This document shows positions 56,474 to 64,000 of a stretch of DNA of 64,000 nucleotides, piece by piece. A program made the position numbers and the translations under genes. Below the pieces are notes generated by a model. That model did not search any database and was not told where the DNA came from. It worked only from the letters and a program-made list of their open reading frames with translations. The DNA is taken from contig SVNK01000007.1 in NCBI GenBank assembly GCA_015066935.1, positions 1 to 64,000 of the forward strand, written 5' to 3'. Every line of letters starts with the position of its first letter. The first letter of the stretch is position 1. Source of the DNA: Ruminococcus sp. Its GTDB lineage: Bacteria; Bacillota; Clostridia; Oscillospirales; Ruminococcaceae.

Positions 56474-56986
56474 TTATTCCTTTACGTAGACGGCGGTGAT
56501 TTCCGAGATATAGGCACGGTGGTAGGGGTTATTGCCGAAGAATTTTTCTGGGATACCGTCGTTGGTGAGGAAGCCTTTTTCTTCGAGGTCGTAGCAGTAG
56601 AGCTTACGGCAGACGATAATCATTTCAGCTTCTTCAAAGCTCATGCATCCGTCGATTTCCATGGGAGTGAGACCTGTTTCCTTAGCCTTATCGCAGTCTC
56701 TGCCCGAATGAGCACCGCAGAACGCAAGAGCAGTACGCTTATCTTCGCCGAAGAACGAAGCAGTAAAGGAGTCACCGTTTTCCACGAATTCGTAAGTATA
56801 GCGGTTAGGTCTGATGTAGCTTGTGAGGACGTTCATATTCCAGATAACACCGAGCTGTCCCCATGAAGCCGTCATAGTGTTGTAGTTATCCTTACTGCTG
56901 CCGCCTGTGAGGAGCATCCATTCCTCACCGATTTTCTTGAAGGGGTTGAATGAAAGGTCTGAAACGTCAATTTTTCTGAAAGACAT
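56474..56986 (-). CDS. Flavin reductase family protein
   Basis: NPFKKIGEEWMLLTGGSSKDNYNTMTASWGQLGVIWN, RPNRYTYEFVENGDSFTASFF. Confidence 0.85.
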   Translation of the reverse strand: MSFRKIDVSDLSFNPFKKIGEEWMLLTGGSSKDNYNTMTASWGQLGVIWNMNVLTSYIRPNRYTYEFVENGDSFTASFFGEDKRTALAFCGAHSGRDCDKAKETGLTPMEIDGCMSFEEAEMIIVCRKLYCYDLEEKGFLTNDGIPEKFFGNNPYHRAYISEITAVYVKE

Positions 56987-57067
56987 GGTAATACCTCCGT
57001 TATATAATATTTGCAGCCTGTGAATACAGGCATGTGGACTGTTTAAGGCGGCAGGTTCGGGAAGGTG

Positions 57068-57817
57068 TCAGCGTCTGAGAGCCGCCTTGTAGCGAAGTCT
57101 GAGCTTATCGGTGATAAGGGCGATGAACTCGGAATTTGTAGGTTTTCCCTTGCCCGTATCAACGGTATAGCCGAAGAATGAGTTGAGTGTATCGACGTTG
57201 CCTCTGTCCCATGCGATTTCGATGGCATGGCGAATTGCACGTTCAACACGGGAAGAAGTAGTGTCGTAGATACCTGCGACGGTGGGGTAGAGCTGTTTTG
57301 TAACGCTGTCGAGCATATTCTTATCCTCTATAGAGTTGAGGATAGCAGTTCTGAGGTAGTGGTAGCCCTTGATGTGTGCAGGCACGCCGAGCTGGTGGAT
57401 AATCTCAGTGATAACGACCTCCATATCGTCGCTGATACTGTTGGCTTTATCGCCGAGAGCCGAGCTTATGGCACTGAAGAGGTCGTCGGCGTCATAGGGC
57501 TTGAGAAGGAACTTTGAGCCGCCGTTATCAATTACCTGACGTTCAATGAATTCATTGTCGTAGTCTGAGGTAATGATGAAAGCAGGGAACTTCACGCCCA
57601 TTTCCTTTGTTTGTTTCATGATAGTGATGACATCGCCGTTCTGGGCAGTAATGTCGAGAACAGCAGCGTCGGGGGGATCATTTTTGATAGATTCGATAAT
57701 AGTGCGGCAGTCCTTACGCCTTGTATAGGCGTACATTCCACGCTCTCTGAGCTTGTTTGCAACGCTTACGCCTGCACCTGAATCGTCCCCGATAAGTACC
57801 TTGATCTTGTTTTCCAT
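57068..57817 (-). CDS. spo0A: Sporulation master regulator Spo0A
   Basis: Receiver domain plus C-terminal Spo0A domain ([25 protein letters not shown]...[54 protein letters not shown]). Confidence 0.96.
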   Translation of the reverse strand: MENKIKVLIGDDSGAGVSVANKLRERGMYAYTRRKDCRTIIESIKNDPPDAAVLDITAQNGDVITIMKQTKEMGVKFPAFIITSDYDNEFIERQVIDNGGSKFLLKPYDADDLFSAISSALGDKANSISDDMEVVITEIIHQLGVPAHIKGYHYLRTAILNSIEDKNMLDSVTKQLYPTVAGIYDTTSSRVERAIRHAIEIAWDRGNVDTLNSFFGYTVDTGKGKPTNSEFIALITDKLRLRYKAALRR

Positions 57818-57982
57818 TAATTTCGACCTCCGTTTGTTCTTGCACTGACAGAATATTGTTTTCAGAGCACGTTAAATATAATAACACGTCGAAGGCACAT
57901 ATCGCAACGGAAATTTATGTATCAATAAGTCTTATAGAGATGAGAAATGATGAAAGGAATGACGGAAAAATCTGCCGTCGAA

Positions 57983-59287
57983 TTATTTACGCCCTTTGGA
58001 GAGGATGTCGTCAACAATTGTTCTTACCTGAGAGCCGGGAGGGAACATTTTGTCGGCGAGCTTCGAAAGACGTCCGTTTTTGTCTTTTTGGGGCTTGTAG
58101 CGGACAATCTCAGGTTCCTTGACGGACTTTGCCCATTTCTTCATAAAGCTGTCGGACAAACCGTCGCTTAGGAAGGCTCTGTCGGAGGAAGCACAGCAGT
58201 TTTCGATAAATTCCAGCGGCAGACGGCATCCTTCGGCTTTTGCGGGAAACTCACATCCGCCAAAATGTGCGGAAAACATTGCGGTAAAGTCATTTTTACC
58301 TTCGATTATGCGAGGGTTATTTTCCAAAGCGGAGAGAATCTCCGACTGTTTTGCGGTAAGCGGAGAGGAGTCGGTGGAAAGACTCAGCGTACCGAGGACA
58401 AGGAATCCTAAGAGGTATTCATCCTCGCAGAAATCGCTCATAGGAAGCTTTTTCAGGGGTGTATCGAAGCCGTAAGCGGCATAGAGTCCGAAGCAGCATC
58501 TGAGCTGAAGAAAGTCGGGGTTATCGTAATCGAAGAGTTTTTTATCCTCGGCATAACCACGTACTCTGCCTGATTTGTCCATAAGTTCATACGGAGGCGA
58601 AAGAAGGAGCGCTTTTGCGCCTTTGCAGATTGGCAGTTCGATATCGAAAGCGACGTCTCCGCCGATGTGAATGAGCTTATCCGCAGGGACTCCCGATTTT
58701 GAAAGCACCTCTGAGAAATAGCTTTCAGCCGTGCAGCCTTTGATTTTTGAGACCGGAACAAGTTCATCGTAAGAGGAATAACCGCATTTTTCAAGGATAC
58801 GCTTTACGGTTTCTTCGGGGTAGGGAGAGTCAGCCGTAATCACAACACGTTTTCTGGACTTTTTCGCTTCACGGAAAAGAGCCTTTCCGCATTCTCTGGG
58901 AAATGAATACTTCTCAGCAAGACTACATTCAAGCTCCATGAGCTTCTGAGAGGCTTCGGGACTGACTTTTCCGAGCTTTTCGATTATGCTGTATATGAGC
59001 TTTACCGTTACACGGCACATGACATTCATTTTTTTGAGTGCAGCTTCCTGTGCGGCACTGCGAAGCTCGGTAAAGCTTCTTTTTTCGTCGGGACAAAGCT
59101 CACGGAAATCCTTTTCCATAAGAGCGCAGATGTCTGCAATACCCGAAAACGGCAGCAGAACAAGAGTATCGGTCATTTTGAAGCTTACCGCTCTGAAATG
59201 GCTGTTTGAGACCTCGCCGATGAGTTTGCTGTACAGTTCTTCCTGCGACTGCGAAAGTGGTCGGCGGGGAGTGAAATCGTTATACAT
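57983..59287 (-). CDS. HAD-superfamily hydrolase-like protein (COG5610-like)
   Basis: Start ATG 59287 with CCTCC-complement RBS; VVITADSPYPEETVKRILEKCGY, IHIGGDVAFDIELP; longer ORF to 59629 overlaps GH26 3' end and is unlikely. Confidence 0.65.
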   Translation of the reverse strand: MYNDFTPRRPLSQSQEELYSKLIGEVSNSHFRAVSFKMTDTLVLLPFSGIADICALMEKDFRELCPDEKRSFTELRSAAQEAALKKMNVMCRVTVKLIYSIIEKLGKVSPEASQKLMELECSLAEKYSFPRECGKALFREAKKSRKRVVITADSPYPEETVKRILEKCGYSSYDELVPVSKIKGCTAESYFSEVLSKSGVPADKLIHIGGDVAFDIELPICKGAKALLLSPPYELMDKSGRVRGYAEDKKLFDYDNPDFLQLRCCFGLYAAYGFDTPLKKLPMSDFCEDEYLLGFLVLGTLSLSTDSSPLTAKQSEILSALENNPRIIEGKNDFTAMFSAHFGGCEFPAKAEGCRLPLEFIENCCASSDRAFLSDGLSDSFMKKWAKSVKEPEIVRYKPQKDKNGRLSKLADKMFPPGSQVRTIVDDILSKGRK

Positions 59288-59363
59288 TATATCCCTCCTG
59301 AGGGCAATCAGGTGCAGTAATTCATTATATGCCGCAGATGCGGTTTCTGACCTGTTTTGTTGT

Positions 59364-61022
59364 TTATTCGGAGACTTCGGTGTTTTCGGATGTTTCTGCG
59401 GGAGACTTCTTATCAGTGAATCCGCACATCTGTCTGTACTCATCGAGAGTGAGAGAGCCGTCCGAATTATATACGTGGATGAGGTTTTCACGGCTTGTAA
59501 ATTCCTCGGAAAGACTGCCGTTTTCGTCCTGAACATATTCACCGTGCCAGAGTCCGAAGAATGACCACACGGTATTGTCACGGAATGAGCTGTCAACATC
59601 GGGGACGCTTCCGCATTCACTGATTGCAATAAGCTTATCGCTGCCGAGGAACTTGTTTACGGCGGCAAAATGCTCATAGAATCTGGCACCGTAGTCTTTT
59701 TCGCCGTCCATATAGAGGTCGAGTGCGGCGATGTCGAAAGTGGACTTATCAACGAGGAAATCCTTACTCTGACCGTTCCATATCCAGATTAGATTATCGA
59801 GTTCAAAGTATTCCGCAAGTCGTTTGTAGAGGAGATTCCAGAGCCATTTATAGGCGTCGGGACCGTCTGCACCCCACCAGTACCAGCTTCCGCTTCCTTC
59901 GGGGAGAGGTCGCCAGAGAACGGGGATCCCTCTGTTTCTGAGCGACGTGAGCTGACCTGCCATGCTGTCTATATCGAGAATGAGACTGTAACATTCCTTG
60001 GAAATAATTCCGCTGCCGTAAAGACTTCTGATTTCCTCCTGAGAGAGTAATGCGATATTCTCATCGGTCACAGCGTTTCTGAGAGAAAAATCGCAGTCGG
60101 AGGTGTTGACAGAGCTTTTTGCCGAAGGTGAGCTCCAATACCACGAAACGCAGGAAATACCGCCGTTTCTGTACCATTCGGAGACAGCGTCAAGTTCCAT
60201 GAAGCTGTTGTCGAAGCTGTCACGGGACACGCTGAGGTTTGAAAAGCGGATAACGGGATATTTTCCTGTATTGCGGTAAATGAGGTCAAGCTCGGAGTTG
60301 TCGGGCGACGATGCGTACTGTCCCGTGATGATATATTCCCCATAATTCTCAGTGAGAAAATTCATGAGTTCTTCGGTGTTTTCTGCGGAATTCTTGTTTG
60401 CAAGGGTGTTTTCTGCGGTATATCCTCCCTCACGGAGCGAAGTGTTGTTGGTGAGCTTGAGATAGTCAATGCAGACTTTTTTGCCTTCGGGAGCGATTTC
60501 GATAGTGGAAAGCCCCTTTACGAGAAAGACTCCTCTGAGCGTAACCTGAGTGAATTTTCCGCTTGCGTCAGCTCTGAATGAAGCGATTCTGACGCCGTTC
60601 AGGGAAACATTGCAGGGAGCGTCGTTTTCTGCGGCAATATTGAATGAAATATCGTAGTGCTGGTTGCTGGGGGCATTGATATTGAACGTGAGCGAGCCTT
60701 TTCCGCTTTCGGGGAAGCCCGATACATAACCTTCACCGCTGTAATTATCCTTATCGTATTCAACCGAGAGTCCGCCCTTGAAAACGGCATTTTCGGCTTC
60801 GTAGAGGGTTCCCGTATCTTTTTGTTCAATTTCGGGGTAGGTGACGGGTTCCTGAGGGAAAGTCTCTGCGGGAATCGGCTCTGTGGTTGGTTCTGTGGTG
60901 GGTTCAACCTCTATGACAGGAACCGGAGGAGCCTTTTTTTTATTTTTTCCGCTGCATCCTCCGAGAGAGGAGAATGCTATTGCGGAGGCTGCCGTTACAG
61001 CAATTAAACGTGATAAATTCAT
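59364..61022 (-). CDS. GH26 beta-mannanase lipoprotein with CBM35-like domain
   Basis: Lipobox LGGC; CBM-like YEAENAVFKGGLSV...YVSGFPESGKGSLTF; GH26 WYRNGGISCVSWYWSSP, VLWRPLPEGSGSWYWWG, LIAISECGS. Confidence 0.88.
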   Translation of the reverse strand: MNLSRLIAVTAASAIAFSSLGGCSGKNKKKAPPVPVIEVEPTTEPTTEPIPAETFPQEPVTYPEIEQKDTGTLYEAENAVFKGGLSVEYDKDNYSGEGYVSGFPESGKGSLTFNINAPSNQHYDISFNIAAENDAPCNVSLNGVRIASFRADASGKFTQVTLRGVFLVKGLSTIEIAPEGKKVCIDYLKLTNNTSLREGGYTAENTLANKNSAENTEELMNFLTENYGEYIITGQYASSPDNSELDLIYRNTGKYPVIRFSNLSVSRDSFDNSFMELDAVSEWYRNGGISCVSWYWSSPSAKSSVNTSDCDFSLRNAVTDENIALLSQEEIRSLYGSGIISKECYSLILDIDSMAGQLTSLRNRGIPVLWRPLPEGSGSWYWWGADGPDAYKWLWNLLYKRLAEYFELDNLIWIWNGQSKDFLVDKSTFDIAALDLYMDGEKDYGARFYEHFAAVNKFLGSDKLIAISECGSVPDVDSSFRDNTVWSFFGLWHGEYVQDENGSLSEEFTSRENLIHVYNSDGSLTLDEYRQMCGFTDKKSPAETSENTEVSE

Positions 61023-61050
61023 CTGTCTGTCCTTTAATGTCGTATTGTCA

Positions 61051-63372
61051 TCAGGTTCTGATGACGTATTTTCCGTCCTTTACGGTATCGAAAACGATAA
61101 CGCCGTCCTCGATTCTTGAAGCAGCGGGAACGTCGTTGCTGCCGATAATGCTTGCAACGCAGTTTGTCCTGAGACGACATTCACCGCCTGCACAGGAAGT
61201 CACAACAGCCTTTGTGAGCTTGCAGTCGGACCATTCCATGTCAATGATGAAGCCGCCCTTGCCTCTGAGACCTTTCACATGACCTTCGCTCCATTCATCG
61301 GGGAGTGCAGGGAGAAGAATGATTTCTCCGCCGCAGCTCTGGAGCAGAGCTTCAGCAATAGCTGCTGTACCGCCGAAGTTTCCGTCGATCTGGAAAGGCG
61401 GCTGAGAGTTGAGGAGGTTGGAGTTGAGCGAGTGGGTGATAAGGTTTCTGAGGTTTTCGTAAACCATACGACCGTCGTAGAGTCTTGCCCACATATTTGC
61501 GGACCACGCACAGCTCCAGCCGACATGACCGCCGCCGTGAATGAAACGTCTGATGAGAGTAGCTCTTGCAGCGTCTGCGAGACGTGGAGTTTTATGCGGA
61601 GTAATGAGGTCGGACGGGTGGAGTGCAAAGAGCTGGGAAACGTGACGATGACCGCTTTCGGCTTCGTCGTAATCGACAGCCCACTCCTTGATCTGACCGT
61701 ATTTGCCTGTTTCGGGCTTGGGAAGTTTCACAATCATTTCCGCAAGCTTTTCTGAGAAAGCCTTGTCTCTGCCGAGAATTTCCGCAGCTCTGATAACGTC
61801 GCTGAACAGAACCGTGATAATCTGCGAATCCATTGACGGTCCCGAACACAGACAACCCTTGACGCCGTTTTCGGTCAGATAGGTATTTTCGGGAGAAACA
61901 GACGGACAGGTCACAAGATGACCGTTTTCGTCCTCAATGAGGTATTCGGTGAAAAACTCCGCCGCTTCTCTGAGGATATGGTATTTGTCTGCGAGGAATT
62001 CCGTATCGAGGGTATATTCGTAATGTTCAAAGATGTGGAGTGCAAGCCACGCACCGCCCATAGGCCAGATTGTGGAGGGAAGGAATGTATCCTGCGGAGC
62101 ACAGTCTCCCCATATATCGGTATTATGGTGGCAGACGAAGCCCTTGCTGACGCCGTACATTTCTTTTGCGGCAGTTCTGCCGTTTGTGCAGACACGCTCA
62201 AGCAGGTCGAAAAGCGGCAGATGACACTCTGAGAGATTGCAGCTTTCCGCACACCAGTAGTTCATTTCTGTATTGATATTGACAGTGTATTTGCTTCCAC
62301 GTACAGGCATCATGTCCTCGTTCCAGATACCCTGAAGATTAAGCGGCTGGGTACCGGGACGACTTCCCGAAATCATGAGGTAGCGTCCGTAGTTGAAGAA
62401 AAGTTCAAAGAGTTTATTGTCACGGATAAGACGGTCACACTCCTTGTTGTCAAGCTCGTTTCCACGCAGACGCTGGATTCTGCGGTCAGTGGGGAGCTCG
62501 GCAGCCGAATTTCCGCTGTTATCGTTGAGTGTAAGTTCAACACGGTCGAAAAGCGACCTGTAGTCATTTGCATGGCGGCTGAAAAGGTCATCCCACGTCG
62601 ATTTCAGAGCCATTTCAACGTCAGCAACAGCAGAACGCTCGTAACCTTCTCCGTAGAAGCTTGTTCTTGCCGAGAGGACAAGCATGACCTCGTCGGCTTT
62701 TTCGATTCTGATATGATTTCCGACTGTACGCAGCGTACCGCCTGTGTTTACTGCACCAAGAACGGCTGCAAAGAATATGCCGTCACGACTTCCCGCACCA
62801 CCGTTGAAGAGGAGCATATTCTCGCCGCAGGGACGGTTATCGTCGTATCGTTCTTCTCTGCCGTCGATAAAGCAGTCGAGACAGACAGAAGCCGGAGAAT
62901 CGGCAGAAATTCTGATGACCATCACCTCGTCAGGAGCAGAAACAAATACCGACCTTCTGTAATTGAGTCCGTTCACGCTGAATCCGACTTCTGACACAGC
63001 GTCGGAGAGGTCGAGTGAGCGAGAATAATCCTTTGCCTTGCCGCCTGACTTCATAACGATATTGAGGTTTCCGAGCGGCATATAGTGACGCATATTATCG
63101 GGGACGCCCTGAAGCTTTTCGAAAGCGATTTTTTCGGCTTCGGGGATATTTCCGTCTTTAATGAGACTGCGTACCTCGGCGAGTCCTTCACGGGCATCGG
63201 GATTGATTCTGTGACGTGGACCGCCCGACCATATCGAGTCCTCATTGAGCTTGATGACTTCGTGGAGTGCACCGCCGAAAATCATGCCGCCGATTCTTCC
63301 GTTGCCGACGGGCAGAGCCTCGTTGAAATCAGAGGCAGGTGAATTGTATCTGAGCATCAGGGATTTTTCCAT
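61051..63372 (-). CDS. GH95 alpha-L-fucosidase/galactosidase
   Basis: MLRYNSPASDFNEALPVGNGRIGGMIFGGALHEVIKLNEDSIWSGGPRHRINPDA; GTQPLNLQGIWNEDM; QIDGNFGGTAAIAEALLQS. Confidence 0.94.
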   Translation of the reverse strand: MEKSLMLRYNSPASDFNEALPVGNGRIGGMIFGGALHEVIKLNEDSIWSGGPRHRINPDAREGLAEVRSLIKDGNIPEAEKIAFEKLQGVPDNMRHYMPLGNLNIVMKSGGKAKDYSRSLDLSDAVSEVGFSVNGLNYRRSVFVSAPDEVMVIRISADSPASVCLDCFIDGREERYDDNRPCGENMLLFNGGAGSRDGIFFAAVLGAVNTGGTLRTVGNHIRIEKADEVMLVLSARTSFYGEGYERSAVADVEMALKSTWDDLFSRHANDYRSLFDRVELTLNDNSGNSAAELPTDRRIQRLRGNELDNKECDRLIRDNKLFELFFNYGRYLMISGSRPGTQPLNLQGIWNEDMMPVRGSKYTVNINTEMNYWCAESCNLSECHLPLFDLLERVCTNGRTAAKEMYGVSKGFVCHHNTDIWGDCAPQDTFLPSTIWPMGGAWLALHIFEHYEYTLDTEFLADKYHILREAAEFFTEYLIEDENGHLVTCPSVSPENTYLTENGVKGCLCSGPSMDSQIITVLFSDVIRAAEILGRDKAFSEKLAEMIVKLPKPETGKYGQIKEWAVDYDEAESGHRHVSQLFALHPSDLITPHKTPRLADAARATLIRRFIHGGGHVGWSCAWSANMWARLYDGRMVYENLRNLITHSLNSNLLNSQPPFQIDGNFGGTAAIAEALLQSCGGEIILLPALPDEWSEGHVKGLRGKGGFIIDMEWSDCKLTKAVVTSCAGGECRLRTNCVASIIGSNDVPAASRIEDGVIVFDTVKDGKYVIRT

Positions 63373-63541
63373 AATATTCTCCTTCTTTCGGAATATTCAA
63401 ACCAATCGGATATTATTATACAGAATACATTATAGCATAAAATAGCGGATTTTGCAAACATCCAAAAGAATTTTGCATTTATTTATAAATATTTACAATT
63501 ACAGAATGATGGTGGGAAGCTGTTTAGTAAATATAAACAAA

Positions 63542-63563
63542 AGGACGGCATAAACTGCCGTCC
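63542..63563 (-). terminator. Terminator hairpin, distal duplicate
   Basis: AGGACGGCATAAACTGCCGTCC; minus-strand T-run follows (CCTTTTGTTT). Confidence 0.7.
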
Positions 63564-63591
63564 CTTACTGAGGCTATTTTAAGTGTATAAA

Positions 63592-63617
63592 TGTAGGGAC
63601 GACCATTGGTCGTCCGC
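63592..63617. repeat. GTAGGGACGACC palindromic element, locus C
   Basis: TGTAGGGACGACCATTGGTCGTCCGC, identical to locus A right arm. Confidence 0.85.
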
Positions 63618-63655
63618 ATGAAATCTGATTGAAAATCGGGCTTACAGACAAACTG

Positions 63656-63677
63656 AGGACGGCATAAACTGCCGTCC
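63656..63677 (-). terminator. Terminator hairpin, gene-proximal duplicate
   Basis: AGGACGGCATAAACTGCCGTCC identical to 63542-63563. Confidence 0.75.
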
Positions 63678-63684
63678 TCAGATA

Positions 63685-64000
63685 TTATTTACGGTAACGA
63701 GCCTTGACAATAGTGTAGCTGTAAGGTTCGATGGTAATGGTATCGTTTTCGTACCTGCCGCAGAACGGCATGAACTGTTCGAACACATGCAGATAGCTGC
63801 TCAGATTTTCAATCTGGACCCTGTCACGGCTGCGGTTGACAACGAAGATGTAGTCACGCTCATAACCTGTACGGGTAAAGAGGATTACACGGTCGTCGAT
63901 ACTGCTGCCGTTATTCTCGTAAAAATAGATACCGCCGTCCCTGAGATTGGGGATTGATTTGCGGATACGGCCGAGTTCGGAAACATAGGCGATAAGCTCG
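63685..64000 (-). CDS. C-terminal part of a glycoside hydrolase (GH13-like), truncated by window edge
   Basis: Minus frame open to 64000: ELIAYVSELGRIRKSIPNLRDGGIYFYENNG...GYERDYIFVVNRSRDRVQI...FCGRYENDTITIEPYSYTIVKARYRK*. Confidence 0.6.
   Translation of the reverse strand, partial: ELIAYVSELGRIRKSIPNLRDGGIYFYENNGSSIDDRVILFTRTGYERDYIFVVNRSRDRVQIENLSSYLHVFEQFMPFCGRYENDTITIEPYSYTIVKARYRK

Noticed and set aside
57983-59629. 548-aa version of the HAD-like protein
   Set aside because: The upstream extension overlaps the GH26 3' end and lacks coding character; ATG 59287 with an RBS is the better start.
1-64000. CRISPR array, rRNA or tRNA genes
   Set aside because: No regularly spaced direct repeats, and no rRNA or tRNA-like segment noticed by eye; a tRNAscan/Infernal run would be needed to exclude small RNAs formally.

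Overview
The window looks like a low-GC Firmicutes genome, probably Ruminococcus or a close relative. This is inferred from dockerin-bearing GH5 cellulases, SCIFF, Spo0A/SpoIIID and IreB. It has two parts. (1) About 1-27.5 kb is the right part of a Tn1549-like integrative/conjugative element: topoisomerase III, a 2949-aa SNF2 helicase/N6-methylase polyprotein, an ArdC/LtrC-like protein, relaxase plus MobC, CHC2 primase, and a broken large serine recombinase at the right end. It carries low-GC cargo: an antisense orphan ORF, a RelE/RelB-type TA pair, and a terminator-bracketed island encoding an OLD-TOPRIM/UvrD (Gabija-like) pair plus a DUF5710 zinc-cysteine protein. (2) About 27.6-64 kb is host chromosome: a two-component system, metG, tadA, serC/serA, T-box-valS, folC, the SCIFF peptide and its maturase, a LacI-sensor GGDEF protein, tandem dockerin GH5 cellulases, spoIIID, an SPFH operon, spo0A, and GH26, GH95 and another GH. 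The most unusual signals are: a TnpV-like gene overprinted in an alternative frame of the giant helicase gene; a pair of ~205-330 bp fold-back elements whose apical stems change on both arms; a GTAGGGACGACC palindromic element that abuts terminators and is flanked by 21-22 bp duplicated terminator hairpins at two of three loci; a 180-bp MITE-like palindrome; and a run of four hairpins sharing a TTGGGGAA loop. All assignments come from reading the sequence by eye; no database searches were run.
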